Source: Leptolyngbya subtilissima AS-A7 (lineage in GTDB: Bacteria > Cyanobacteriota > Cyanobacteriia > Phormidesmidales > Phormidesmidaceae). From it: 64,000 bases of DNA. The notes beneath the pieces are model-generated. The model made no database searches, was not told the DNA's origin, and was given only the letters and a program-made list of their open reading frames with translations. Positions 33,140-41,684 of this stretch are shown here, piece after piece. The DNA lies in assembly GCF_039962255.1 (NCBI RefSeq), contig NZ_JAMPKY010000004.1:248001-312000 (forward strand), written 5' to 3'. The position numbers and the translations under genes are program-made. Every line of letters starts with the position of its first letter. Within the stretch, counting starts at the first letter, position 1.

Positions 33140-33169
33140 GCCGAGATCAATATATCCCTTAGATCCTTT

Positions 33170-34108
33170 CTAGCCGTCCGCGTTAATTTGGGCAACCAGG
33201 TCTGCCAATACCTGCTCGGCCCGCTCGTTCTCAACCTGGCAGGTGCCAGCAGCATCGTGCCCTCCTCCCCCATACTTCAGCATGAGTTCGCCGATATTAG
33301 TTTTGGAGGTGCGGTTAAAAATGGATTTGCCCGTTGCCAGCACGGTGTTTTGCTGCTTCAATCCCCACATCATATGAATTGAAATATTGCACTGGGGAAA
33401 CAGAGCATAGACCATAAAGCGATTGCCTGCATGAATCACGGTTTCTTGCCGTAGATCAAGCACGACCAAGTTGTTGTGAACCGTGGCGCAGCGCAAAATT
33501 TGGGCTTTGAACTCAGGCTCTTGGGCAAAGTAGAGCTCTACCCGCTCTTTTACATCTGGCAGAGCTAAGATCTCGGCAATTGTGTGATTTTTGCAGTAGT
33601 CAATCAACTGCATCATCAGGTTGTAATTCGAAATTCGAAAATCTTTAAACCGCCCTAATCCTGTCCTCGCATCCATCAAAAAATTCAGAAGAGTCCAATT
33701 ATTGGGATGCAGCACCTCTTCTTTGACATACTGTGCTGAATCAGCCTGGTCTACTGCCACCATCATTTCGTTCGAAATAGCAGGAAAACGGGTGGCCCCG
33801 CCATAGTAGTTGTAAACGACTCGCGCCGCCGAAGGAGCCTGCGGGTCGATGATGTGATTGTCCCGCTGTCCCTGATTACGGAGCATTTCGCTAGAGTGGT
33901 GATCAAACGCTAAATGCACCCCTTCAACGTAGGGCAGGTTAGTAGTGATATCGTTGGAATTGACGTCAACTTTGCCATCCTGCATGTCTTTGGGATGCAC
34001 AAACATGATGTCATCAATTAGATCCATATCCTTCATTAGGACGGCGCATACGAGACCATCAAAATCGCTGCGAGTGACCAACCGATGCCGAGTTTTGGTA
34101 GCTATCAT
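33170..34108 (-). CDS. DHH-family phosphoesterase
   Basis: A 312-residue DHH/DHHA1 phosphoesterase. Metal-binding motifs are visible: RSDFDGLVCAVL near the start, LAFDHHSSEM (the DHH motif) and AVDQADSAQY. The C-terminal DHHA1 part ends with the phosphate-binding GGGGHDAAGTCQV motif. Proteins of this group hydrolyse polyphosphate, cyclic dinucleotides or short oligonucleotides with Mn; the exact substrate cannot be read. ATG 34108 is chosen because AAGGAGC precedes it; the frame is open 20 residues further up without a ribosome site. No signal peptide. Confidence 0.88.
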   Translation of the reverse strand: MIATKTRHRLVTRSDFDGLVCAVLMKDMDLIDDIMFVHPKDMQDGKVDVNSNDITTNLPYVEGVHLAFDHHSSEMLRNQGQRDNHIIDPQAPSAARVVYNYYGGATRFPAISNEMMVAVDQADSAQYVKEEVLHPNNWTLLNFLMDARTGLGRFKDFRISNYNLMMQLIDYCKNHTIAEILALPDVKERVELYFAQEPEFKAQILRCATVHNNLVVLDLRQETVIHAGNRFMVYALFPQCNISIHMMWGLKQQNTVLATGKSIFNRTSKTNIGELMLKYGGGGHDAAGTCQVENERAEQVLADLVAQINADG

Positions 34109-34268
34109 AGGGGCTCCTTGCAATCCAAAATGCTGAAAAAAGGGGTTGTTCCAGCCCAGTTTTCCCAAACTCAGCTAATCGCTACCAAGTCTTGATAGTT
34201 GGTAAATTTGACTCTGCTAGTGCAAACCGTCAAATCCTCTATTGAGCCAAAGACGTTTCTGGGAAACG

Positions 34269-34308
34269 CAAAAACACCGCAGGCTGGGCTTAGCCTACGG
34301 TGTTTTGA
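34269..34308. terminator. Intrinsic terminator, mainly for the dienelactone hydrolase gene
   Basis: AAAAACACCGCAGGCT pairs with AGCCTACGGTGTTTT (one mismatch) around a short loop. On the minus strand it is followed by a T-run, so it ends the leftward hydrolase transcript. Confidence 0.85.
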
Positions 34309-34362
34309 AAAGATGCTTTGCTCTAAAGGGTAGCGATCGCGCCTATGGTCCGCGCTACAGCA

Positions 34363-35148
34363 TCAGCCTAGAACATCACCCAAAAAAGTCATTAGGGTTT
34401 GCCATGAGCGGCGATCGGCGATGCCATCGTAGCGATCGGCGTCGCTCCAAATCGTAAAGGCGTGGTCAACCCCGCCGTAGATTTCCATATCAAAGTCCAC
34501 CTCAGCTGCGTCGAGTTCGGTGGCCAGCTGGGCCACATCGGCCATGGGAGCAGCGCTATCGTCAGAGCCGTGCAGAATCAGAATGCGGCCTTGGGTTTGG
34601 CTATAGTCTTGCCCTTCAGGGGTATCAAAGCTGCCGTGGAACGACACAAAACCATCTACATCCATGCCAGCACGGGCCATTTCGAGCACGGCGGCCCCAC
34701 CAAAGCAGTAGCCAATCGCCACGACTTGGCTGCTGTCTACTCCGGCCTGGGCCTGGGCTTGGGCAAGACCAGCCATCAGACGAGCACGCAGGGTAGCGCG
34801 ATCGCCGTAAAGCGTGCTGGTTTGAGCCCGCGCTTCGTCGGGGTTGGCAGGCCGCACACCCTGACCAAAGAGGTCGACCGCAAAGGCCGCATAGCCCTGC
34901 TCAGCCAGCATTTGGGTGCGGCGCTTCTCGTATTCGCCTAGGCCATCGCGATCGTGAATGAGCAGCACCAGGGGCTGGGTTTCACCAAAGTTTTGGTTGA
35001 AGGCAAAATAGCCCTCAAAGGGTTTCCCGTCCAGGTTGTAGACTACCGGCTCGGCCACAATATTAGCCTTGGCCTCGGAGGATAGGCCCACTGCCACCAG
35101 CGTGGTCATTACGGCAGCTAGCATGACGAGTAAGAGTTTCCTGATCAC
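34363..35148 (-). CDS. Exported dienelactone hydrolase-family protein
   Basis: A 261-residue alpha/beta hydrolase with an N-terminal signal peptide (about 1-28, ending SEAKA). The nucleophile elbow reads AIGYCFGGAAV, so the nucleophile is cysteine, as in true dienelactone hydrolases. The acid and histidine are in LHGSDDSAAP and GGVDHAFT. It would hydrolyse an ester or lactone in the periplasm; the substrate is unknown. Translation begins at GTG behind AAGGAGA. It stands alone, with a strong terminator after the stop. Confidence 0.88.
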   Translation of the reverse strand: MIRKLLLVMLAAVMTTLVAVGLSSEAKANIVAEPVVYNLDGKPFEGYFAFNQNFGETQPLVLLIHDRDGLGEYEKRRTQMLAEQGYAAFAVDLFGQGVRPANPDEARAQTSTLYGDRATLRARLMAGLAQAQAQAGVDSSQVVAIGYCFGGAAVLEMARAGMDVDGFVSFHGSFDTPEGQDYSQTQGRILILHGSDDSAAPMADVAQLATELDAAEVDFDMEIYGGVDHAFTIWSDADRYDGIADRRSWQTLMTFLGDVLG

Positions 35149-35308
35149 TGCGATCTCCTTGTTTAAAGAACACGATTGGAGTCATAGGGCCAAAACTCTC
35201 TGACGAGAGGATTTTAAGGTCTAGCCTTCCTTGTATCCAGGGAAAATTTGTGCAGTGTAAGCAGGGCTCACAGCCCTACCGTCGCGAAATTAACCCCTGG
35301 GGCAAAGA

Positions 35309-35527
35309 ATGTCTCTAACCCCTGATATCGTAAAGAAGTTTGAAGCTCTATGCAAAATTGCGCCTCTACCTATGGAATGGACTGCCGACGCTGAAGCCCG
35401 CCTCAAAGAGATTCCCTTCTTTGTGCGCCCTGCCGCCCGCAAAAAAATCGAGAAGTTTGCCCAAGAGCAGGGCATGAGTCAGATTACCGTTGAGGTCTAC
35501 GAAGCGGCCAAGAAGCAGTTTGGCTAG
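35309..35527 (+). CDS. PCP_red-domain protein
   Basis: A 72-residue protein consisting of one PCP_red domain, the C-terminal domain of the ChlB subunit of light-independent protochlorophyllide reductase. The pattern is W-xx-DAEARLKEIPFFVRPAARK, then KIEKFAQEQGMSQITVEVYE and AAKKQ. Stand-alone PCP_red proteins are common in cyanobacteria and their separate role is not settled; binding of a chlorophyll precursor is a reasonable guess. There is no membrane segment. Monocistronic. Confidence 0.88.
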   Translation: MSLTPDIVKKFEALCKIAPLPMEWTADAEARLKEIPFFVRPAARKKIEKFAQEQGMSQITVEVYEAAKKQFG

Positions 35528-35947
35528 GGGCGATCGCACAGCGACAGCCGCTGCGGTACCAAATTCCTATTTGTGCTGCTCAAAACTATCCGGTTTTAAT
35601 CCACTTGTCGGCCCATTTGTGTCGGTGAATGGAAAAAATTTTCTTACCTAAAAATTAGTAATTTTCGCAGCCGCAACATACATAGAACCCTGTCAGCTTT
35701 TAACTGGGCAGGAGCCCTGCCATATTGGGCCAAAGGATTAGGCTGAAAGCTGATGTAGGGTTAAACTTCCGTACCAAACCCTTTCTTTCCTCCTAATATG
35801 GAAAGCCACATTGACGATTGCAAAAAGTAGGTTTCCTGTTGCCGCGAGAAAATTAAATAGGTCGGCAATCCGAACCGTTTTGAATTAATAAAAGCCCTAT
35901 TCTCAATAGGCACTTTGGTTAAACTGTAAGAGTAGATAAGAAAGATA
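35528..35947. other. Gene-free stretch with a possible structured RNA
   Basis: At 35686-35762 an extended fold is visible: AACCCT-g-TCAGCTTT pairs with AAAGCTGA-tgt-AGGGTT, and inside it GGCAGG-agc-CCTGCC forms a second hairpin. The rest of the interval is AT-rich without a convincing gene. A frame at 35761-35964 on the minus strand overlaps the riboswitch and is not accepted. The fold matches no riboswitch class that I know. Confidence 0.4.
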
Positions 35948-36021
35948 CCGTTCATCCTGTCCACTGTCTGATGTCGCTAGCTTGACAGGACGGAAGTAGA
36001 GAAATCTTCTCGAAGGAACGT
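35948..36021 (+). promoter_or_regulatory. Glutamine riboswitch (glnA RNA motif)
   Basis: The conserved core elements are all present in order: CGTTCATCC (35949-35957), a hairpin closed by CCTGTC/GACAGG, GGACGGAAGTAG (35988-35999), a short AGAGAAATCTTCTC hairpin and GAAGGAACG (36012-36020). P1 is CGTTC with GAACG. These match the glnA-type glutamine aptamer, a class known from cyanobacteria where it controls nitrogen-metabolism genes and short peptides. The next gene, 37 bases on, is a 38-residue membrane peptide. Confidence 0.9.
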
Positions 36022-36057
36022 GCCAACCATTCTCTGCCTTGGGAGGCGAACCTAGTT

Positions 36058-36174
36058 ATGAGCACTGCTCTTGTTGCCGGACTCGAAATTATTGCTGCTG
36101 TCACCCTGATGACCGTGGTGGTCTGCCCTGTACTGGTGTGGATACTGCCCGATCGCAGCCAACCTGTGGGCTAA
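36058..36174 (+). CDS. 38-residue membrane peptide controlled by a glutamine riboswitch
   Basis: A short gene with a strong GGGAGG ribosome site eleven bases before the ATG. The product is MSTALVAGLEIIAAVTLMTV followed by VVCPVLVWILPDRSQPVG: a single transmembrane helix (about 5-30) and a short charged tail. It matches none of the small photosystem or cytochrome b6f subunits that I can recall. It follows the glutamine riboswitch directly and is followed by two strong hairpins, so it is a one-gene transcript whose level should follow glutamine. This suggests a nitrogen-status micropeptide acting in a membrane, perhaps on a transporter or enzyme (inference). Confidence 0.78.
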   Translation: MSTALVAGLEIIAAVTLMTVVVCPVLVWILPDRSQPVG

Positions 36175-36179
36175 AAACT

Positions 36180-36246
36180 AAGGGGTCAGATGCCCAAGAT
36201 TGCTAGCAAAACTCGCTGGCATAACCCAATAGGCATCTGACCCCTT
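36180..36246. repeat. 15-bp perfect inverted repeat
   Basis: AAGGGGTCAGATGCC (36180-36194) and GGCATCTGACCCCTT (36232-36246) are exact inverse complements around a 37-base loop. The AGGGGTCAGA core is typical of REP-like hairpins. It lies between the micropeptide stop and the convergent terminator. Confidence 0.75.
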
Positions 36247-36259
36247 GACGCTCAATTTT

Positions 36260-36306
36260 GCGAAAAAAAAGGGGGGTGGATTGTATGATCCACCCCCCTT
36301 TTTTCG
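36260..36306. terminator. Strong bidirectional terminator
   Basis: GCGAAAAAAAAGGGGGGTGG pairs with CCACCCCCCTTTTTTCGC. It has T-runs on both strands and lies between the convergent micropeptide and sulfite reductase genes, three bases from the latter's stop. Confidence 0.92.
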
Positions 36307-36308
36307 CA

Positions 36309-38249
36309 CTAGTCTCTAGGTACCGGTTTTTGCAGATATACCGCCAGGGCATCGGCCATTACCTGCGCCATGGGTCGCCCCTCTTTGTCGGCGGTGGATT
36401 GCAGGGTCATGAACAAATCGTGGGAAATGCTCAGCCGGTGCCGCCCTTCTTTGGTGTGCCGTGGGGTATATTGATCAGCGTTGTAGGTGGCCGAAAACTG
36501 CCGCAGGGCTTGAAAGCCGACGCGATCGCAGAAATCCCCAAAGCTTTCGCCCTTTTTGCGCCCGTCGCGGAAGAACACAAACAGCGGCTCTAGGGTGGTG
36601 TCGACATCGTTGTCGTGGAGGCGCTCCAGGTAAGGGCGAGCTAGTCGGGTTTGGTTAGGGGAACCTCCCAGCCATACCTGGTACGACTCGGGAGCGCTGC
36701 CCACCAAGCCCAACTCGGCCATGTAGGGGCGGGCGCAACCGTTGGGGCAGCCAGTCATGCGTACGACAAAGTGCTCGTCTTCTAGGCCCAGTTTGGTGAG
36801 CAGGGCACGCAGGCGACCGAGCACCGTGGGCATGATGCGCTCTGACTCAGTTACCGCTAGGCCGCACAGGGGCAAGGCCGGGCAGGCCATGGCGTAGCGC
36901 ACCAGAGGGTCGATCTCGGTTTCTTTCGCTATCCCATGGCGGGTGAGAATGGCCTGAATCTCAGCTTTATCTTCGGGCTTGACCTCGTAGAAGAGTACGC
37001 TCTGGTTGGGGGTGATCAGCATCGGTAGGTGGAATCGCTGCACGATCTCCCTCAGCGCTGATTTGAGCTGAATGCCCTCGCGGCGGTCGATAATGCGGCC
37101 GTTTTCGACAGGAATGCCGACAAACCAATTGCCGTCGCCCTGCTCATGCCAGCCTAAGTAGTCATAAAAGGTCCACTTGGGCAGCTTTTTGAAGGGCTTG
37201 AGGGGCTTGCCTAAGTAGGTCTCAACCTGCTGGCGGAAGCGATCGACGCCCCAGTCGTGGATCAGGTACTTCATACGGGCGTGGCGGCGGTCGTGGCGAT
37301 CGCCATAGTCGCGCTGGGTGGCAACAATCGCCTTCATCAGGTCGTAGATATCGGCTTTGTCGACATAGCCAATTTCGTCGGCCGTGCGGGCAAAGGTTTC
37401 TTCTTTGTTGTGGGTACGGCCTAGACCGCCGCCAGCCAGCACGTTAAAGCCTTTCAGCTGCCCAGAGCGATCGGTGATCACCACCAGAGTGACGTCGTGG
37501 GTGTAGGCATCAACGGAATTGTCGCCAGGCACCGTGACCGCGCATTTGAATTTGCGGGGCATGTAGTAGGTGCCGTAGATCGGCTCTTCACTGTTGTGCA
37601 CAACGGTACCGTTGCCGTTGCGCTGGCGGGCCGCCACTACGTCAGGGTGCTCTTCGACCGAGACCGCCTTCTCACCGTCTAACCAAATTTCGTAGTAGGC
37701 TCCGGTTTGGGGCCGCAGCAGGTCGGCGATGTTGTTGGCGTACTCCTGGGCCAGCCGGTACTCGGGTCGGTTTTTGTAGGGGGCCGGGGGAGCCATGATG
37801 TTGCGGTTGAGGTCGCCGCAGGCCCCTAGGGTAGAGCCCATATTGCGCACGATCGCGCCAATGGTGGCCTTGAGGTTTTGCTTCAGCACGCCGTGGAGCT
37901 GTATGCCCTGGCGGGTGGTGGCCCGCAGGGTGCCGTTGCCGTACTCATCGGACAGGCGATCGAGGGTGAGATAGAGCTCAGGAGAGAGGTACCCGCCGGG
38001 GTTGCGGGTGCGCAGCATCATCTGGTAGTCCTTCTCTTGGCCCTTGGCGCGGTTGTCGCGGTTGTCTTGCTGATACGAGCCGTGGAACTTGAGAATTTGA
38101 GTGGCTTGTTCGGAGAAGTGCGTGGTGTCTTGCAGCAGCTCGCTGGCTACGGGCTCGCGCAAAAAGCGGCTGTTCTCTTTAATGCCCTCCATCTTGGAGG
38201 GGGTAGGCCCAGGGGCGGCGGAGTTGGGTTTGATAGGAGTCTGAACCAT
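36309..38249 (-). CDS. sir: Ferredoxin-dependent sulfite reductase
   Basis: A 646-residue full-length ferredoxin:sulfite reductase, which reduces sulfite to sulfide with six electrons from ferredoxin in sulfur assimilation. It contains the two tandem ferredoxin-like/SNiRR-type repeats and the siroheme/4Fe-4S cysteines in [11 protein letters not shown] and [13 protein letters not shown]. The substrate-binding stretches [12 protein letters not shown] and ACGDLNRN are present. The C-terminus has an extra ~60 residues ([20 protein letters not shown]) that look like a ribbon-helix-helix-like tail, as some cyanobacterial Sir proteins have. ATG 38249 is preferred to a TTG four codons up. Confidence 0.95.
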   Translation of the reverse strand: MVQTPIKPNSAAPGPTPSKMEGIKENSRFLREPVASELLQDTTHFSEQATQILKFHGSYQQDNRDNRAKGQEKDYQMMLRTRNPGGYLSPELYLTLDRLSDEYGNGTLRATTRQGIQLHGVLKQNLKATIGAIVRNMGSTLGACGDLNRNIMAPPAPYKNRPEYRLAQEYANNIADLLRPQTGAYYEIWLDGEKAVSVEEHPDVVAARQRNGNGTVVHNSEEPIYGTYYMPRKFKCAVTVPGDNSVDAYTHDVTLVVITDRSGQLKGFNVLAGGGLGRTHNKEETFARTADEIGYVDKADIYDLMKAIVATQRDYGDRHDRRHARMKYLIHDWGVDRFRQQVETYLGKPLKPFKKLPKWTFYDYLGWHEQGDGNWFVGIPVENGRIIDRREGIQLKSALREIVQRFHLPMLITPNQSVLFYEVKPEDKAEIQAILTRHGIAKETEIDPLVRYAMACPALPLCGLAVTESERIMPTVLGRLRALLTKLGLEDEHFVVRMTGCPNGCARPYMAELGLVGSAPESYQVWLGGSPNQTRLARPYLERLHDNDVDTTLEPLFVFFRDGRKKGESFGDFCDRVGFQALRQFSATYNADQYTPRHTKEGRHRLSISHDLFMTLQSTADKEGRPMAQVMADALAVYLQKPVPRD

Positions 38250-38575
38250 AGCGGCAGGCAATAACCGTTAAAACAGAAAAATCCAGGCAATGGCACCGCA
38301 GAGCGGCCTATTCCCGGAAAGCTCGGACAGTGACAAAAGCGAAAATTCACCGGTAATCCGGTCGGGATTTCGGTGAATGCTTCATTATCCTACCATCGGA
38401 TCCAAAGATTCGGGCGATTTACCCACGGAAGTTCACAGTTTCCTTTAGAACTCCTGTCCGCTTTTGAAGCGTTTGAGCTGAAAGGTTTAGGGAGGGGTGG
38501 ACAAACGCGCTCGCCACCGCCGTTCAAGGGAGCCAATCCGTTTAGGATCAAACTAAATTCCCCAGGAGCAACACT
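38250..38575. promoter_or_regulatory. Divergent promoter region of sir and crr7
   Basis: This 326-base interval has no gene. The only notable structure is an inverted repeat ATTCACCG (38345-38352) and CGGTGAAT (38371-38378) about 95 bases upstream of sir, which could be an operator for a sulfur or nitrogen regulator. No known consensus is claimed. Confidence 0.4.
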
Positions 38576-38833
38576 ATGCCCGATGTCATTATGTACCAGG
38601 AAGAGATGTTCGTCGTGCTGATGCCCGGTGACGCCGAAGAATTTCTCTCCCCCGAGGAGCTGCTAGAGCGGTTGACGGAGTTGCTGGGCGATCGCCAGCA
38701 CGATTTACCCCGCGACCTTCAGCGCTTCACCACCGTTGCTGAGCAGGCTCTACACCTGCGCGATACCGCCTGCGAGCTAGAGCTCAGTCCCGGTGAAGCC
38801 ATGCAGTGGTATGTCGTGCGTCTAGAGAAATAG
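38576..38833 (+). CDS. crr7: Chlororespiratory reduction 7-type NDH-1 assembly protein
   Basis: An 85-residue protein matching CRR7, a stroma/cytoplasm factor needed for assembly of the NDH-1 complex in plastids and conserved in cyanobacteria. The recognised features are MYQEEMFVVLMPG at the start, EFLSPEELLERLTELL, DLPRDLQRF and the C-terminal LSPGEAMQWYVVRLEK. The length is right for the family. AGGAG precedes the ATG. It is divergent from sir and appears to be transcribed alone. Confidence 0.9.
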   Translation: MPDVIMYQEEMFVVLMPGDAEEFLSPEELLERLTELLGDRQHDLPRDLQRFTTVAEQALHLRDTACELELSPGEAMQWYVVRLEK

Positions 38834-39042
38834 AGTTTGTCAATCAGAAAACTCAGCTCAACGGTGGCAGGTATAAGGGCAAACGGCATTTGCCTATATG
38901 GATTTGAGCCCAAGTAAATAGGATTTGGCAAGACAATCTGCTGCGGAACAAAGGGGAACGTGGTGTTAGCCAGGCTCCCCTTTGCGCCATTACTGACCTG
39001 ATACTGCTCTAACAGACAGCGTTAGAAATCAGCTAGCACTCG

Positions 39043-41274
39043 CTAAACAGCAATTTTGCCGCCGTCGTTGCGAGTGATTATCACCGTTGCTGAGCGAGGG
39101 CGAGCGGTGCCGCCATCGGGCCAGTGGCTCGTAAACTGCGCCGGGTCAGTGACTGACTCACTGCTCTCACCCGGATGCTGGATGTTGACGAAGATCACCT
39201 TGCCATCAGGTGACTCGGTAATGCCGGTGACTTCACAGTCGCGCGGCCCCACCAAAAAACGACTCAGCACCGTGGGGCTAGCCGCTTGGCCCACGTAGGT
39301 CTTGACCTGTTGGTCGGCATTGGCGTTGCTGGGCACCGCTTTGTTGGCCACCATCTTAGGCTCACCGTCGCCCACAGTTCCCGGCAGGGCGGCCAGCATC
39401 ATGCAGTTGGTGGCATCGGTGTAGTAGCCGTCATCGGTTTGCACCCACAGCAGACCGGGGGTCGCCTGGCTAAACCAGATGCCGTCCGGGCTAGAGAAAT
39501 CGTTCTCGGTGGTTAGTCCCGACAAATTGATATTCTCTCCCGCGTCGGCCTGGGCACCAAAGAGGTAGACATCCCAGTTAAAGGCCATGGCGGCGGGGGT
39601 GTTGTCCGACTCGCGCCAGCGAATGATATGGCCGTTGACGTTGCCCTGGCTGACGGTGGTTTCTTTTTCTTCGGCATAGTACCGGGGGTTAGCGGCATCT
39701 AGGGGAGTTTTGACACCCCGACCGTTGCTGCTCGACACGTTGTTGGTGAGGGTAATGTATACCTCACTAGTGGCCGGGTTGACCCCGCCCCACTCGGGCC
39801 GATCCATTTTCGTTGCTCCGGCGGCATCGGCGGCGATGCGGGCGTTGATCACTACATCGGCCTGGTCGGCAAAGTCGTAGCTGGCGTAGTTGGCAATATT
39901 GGGGTTATCCAAGGTGAGGGGCAGCCATTCGCCGGTGCCGTCATCGTTGAACTTCGCCGCGTACAGTGTGCCCTCGTCAAGATACTTGTCGCCCGCAGCG
40001 GCACCCCGATTGGCATCCCGGGGGTCCCAGGCGGCGGCGGTGACGAACTTGTAGATGTACTCGTTGCGGGCATCGTCGCCCATGTAGAACACCAGCGGTT
40101 GGCCAGCTACCGGTGTGGCTGACCAGCAACCTTCGTGGGCAAAACGCCCCAAGGCGGTGCGCTTTTTGGTGGTGGCGTTGGGGTTGAAGGGGTCAATTTC
40201 GACTACCCAACCGAAAGTGTTGGCGACGTTGCGAAAATCTTGCTCGGCCCGGCTGCCGGTTTTGCTAACATCCCAACGCTTGTAGAGGTCGGTGTTGCCA
40301 GTAGCGTCGGCCCGCGACCAGTTATAGCGACCCGAGGTAGCCCCACCAATGCCGTAGCGCTTGAAGGCGGCCACCTCCTTAGCGGTGCGGACAGCATCGT
40401 CTTCGCGCCGGTTGAAGTAGCCGGCCCAGTTTTCTTCGCCGCTGAGGAAGGTACCCCAGGGAGTGTAGCCGTGGCCGCAGTTGTTGAGGGTGCCACGGGT
40501 TTGCTGACCGCTGGGCGAAAAGGCCGTAGCCATCATGGGGCTGCGGCGAGCGGGGCCAGCGATATCAAACGTAGTGGTGGCAGTGATGCGGCGGTTGAAA
40601 CGGGAGTCGCGGTTGAGATCGTAGGTAGACCCCTGCTTAGCGATTTCGACGATGGTGACTCCGTGGGCGGCAACTTCTTTGTCGATTTCAATAGCGGGGC
40701 GGGCCTCAGTGCTCTCGGGGCCGTAGTTGGTGGGGCCGCTGGGGTGCACAAAACCCAAGTCTTCGCAGACTTCGTTGTTGATGCAGAGCAGGGCACGATC
40801 GCTGCTGTTGGGGTCCCAGCCATTGCCGGCGCGGTTCATGCCGAAGTACTGCATGGCATCGTGGTGGTCGCCCGCCCGCACCTCAAAGTCGTTATCGGTG
40901 CCGTCGTTTTTGTAGGGGGTGACGTTGCTTTTAATCGGGTCGCCCGTGGCCAGCAGCACGCGAGCGGTGTAGCCTTCGGGCACAACCAGAGTGTCGGCGG
41001 TGCTTTTGGCCACGGGACTAAAGTTGAAGCGCAGATTGGTAGCGGCTTTGGCAGCTTTTTGAGTCTGCTTGGTGGAGTCGGCTGCTAAAGCTAAGCCTGT
41101 CCCCAGCATGGCGGCCGCGGCTAAGGATGAACTGCCCTTGAGAAATCCCCGGCGGCCTAGGCGGGCGCGGTCTAAAACCTGGTTGAAGGAGTCGTTGTTT
41201 GAGGGGTTGTGGTTTTCATCCTCAAAGTTGACCACTTTCTTAAGAATGGTGCGGATATCTTGCTTCTTTGCCAT
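39043..41274 (-). CDS. phoX: PhoX-type alkaline phosphatase (Tat-exported)
   Basis: A 743-residue PhoX-family phosphatase, which releases phosphate from organic phosphate esters outside the cytoplasm with Ca and Fe. The N-terminus carries a twin-arginine signal (RLGRRGFLKGSSSLAAAAML). The body shows family stretches such as FEVRAGDHHDAMQYFGM, NNCGHGYTPWGTFLSGEENW, GRFAHEGCWSATPV and SSPDGIWFSQATPGLLWVQT. The start is the ATG at 41274 with GGGAG upstream. A clear Pho box precedes it, so it should be induced by phosphate shortage through PhoB. Monocistronic. Confidence 0.93.
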   Translation of the reverse strand: MAKKQDIRTILKKVVNFEDENHNPSNNDSFNQVLDRARLGRRGFLKGSSSLAAAAMLGTGLALAADSTKQTQKAAKAATNLRFNFSPVAKSTADTLVVPEGYTARVLLATGDPIKSNVTPYKNDGTDNDFEVRAGDHHDAMQYFGMNRAGNGWDPNSSDRALLCINNEVCEDLGFVHPSGPTNYGPESTEARPAIEIDKEVAAHGVTIVEIAKQGSTYDLNRDSRFNRRITATTTFDIAGPARRSPMMATAFSPSGQQTRGTLNNCGHGYTPWGTFLSGEENWAGYFNRREDDAVRTAKEVAAFKRYGIGGATSGRYNWSRADATGNTDLYKRWDVSKTGSRAEQDFRNVANTFGWVVEIDPFNPNATTKKRTALGRFAHEGCWSATPVAGQPLVFYMGDDARNEYIYKFVTAAAWDPRDANRGAAAGDKYLDEGTLYAAKFNDDGTGEWLPLTLDNPNIANYASYDFADQADVVINARIAADAAGATKMDRPEWGGVNPATSEVYITLTNNVSSSNGRGVKTPLDAANPRYYAEEKETTVSQGNVNGHIIRWRESDNTPAAMAFNWDVYLFGAQADAGENINLSGLTTENDFSSPDGIWFSQATPGLLWVQTDDGYYTDATNCMMLAALPGTVGDGEPKMVANKAVPSNANADQQVKTYVGQAASPTVLSRFLVGPRDCEVTGITESPDGKVIFVNIQHPGESSESVTDPAQFTSHWPDGGTARPRSATVIITRNDGGKIAV

Positions 41275-41315
41275 GGTCAGGGCTCCCAATCGGCTTTTTT
41301 GAGTAACGAGAAAAT

Positions 41316-41368
41316 ATTATGTGGCCCTGGTAACGACGAGTTTAACGAGTGTTTAGCGGTTATTTAAG
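41316..41368 (-). promoter_or_regulatory. Pho box with -10 element in front of phoX
   Basis: Read on the minus strand, four 8-base units follow one another with exactly three bases between them: CTTAAATA, GCTAAACA, GTTAAACT, CGTTACCA (41368 down to 41328). This is the layout of the cyanobacterial PhoB (SphR) box, tandem PyTTAAPyPy(T/A) repeats. A CATAAT -10 (41316-41321) follows. The rest of the 41275-41684 intergenic region holds a GGCAGC/GCTGC hairpin near 41495-41525 and nothing else recognised. Confidence 0.85.
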
Positions 41369-41684
41369 AAATAGTGAAAGAAGAGTAATCAATTGGCTAG
41401 ACAACACCTTAAAATAGATTTAAGAAAAGACTAAGAAAGTTCAAGTTTTTTGATTGTTGTTGCCATCCACAGAAAGCATAGCGTCAGGAAAAACGGCAGC
41501 TTGCCCCTATAAGAGACGCTGCAGTTTTATTCATACCTGCATCCAGCAACGCCTTTAACTAACCAGTGAGCCATGGCATGTATGAAGCTTAATAAGCCAC
41601 AAGCCCCCACCCAGTGCCGCACCTCCGCTATTGAGCATAAAATTAGAGCATCTGACTTGTGATAGTTTGCGGAGCCCCAAGCCG

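Noticed and set aside
35761-35964. 67-residue frame on the minus strand
   Set aside because: It overlaps the conserved glutamine riboswitch and has no homology-like pattern.
39286-41088. Several long frames antisense to phoX
   Set aside because: They are mirror frames caused by high GC in a well-identified gene; the encoded peptides show only low-complexity composition.
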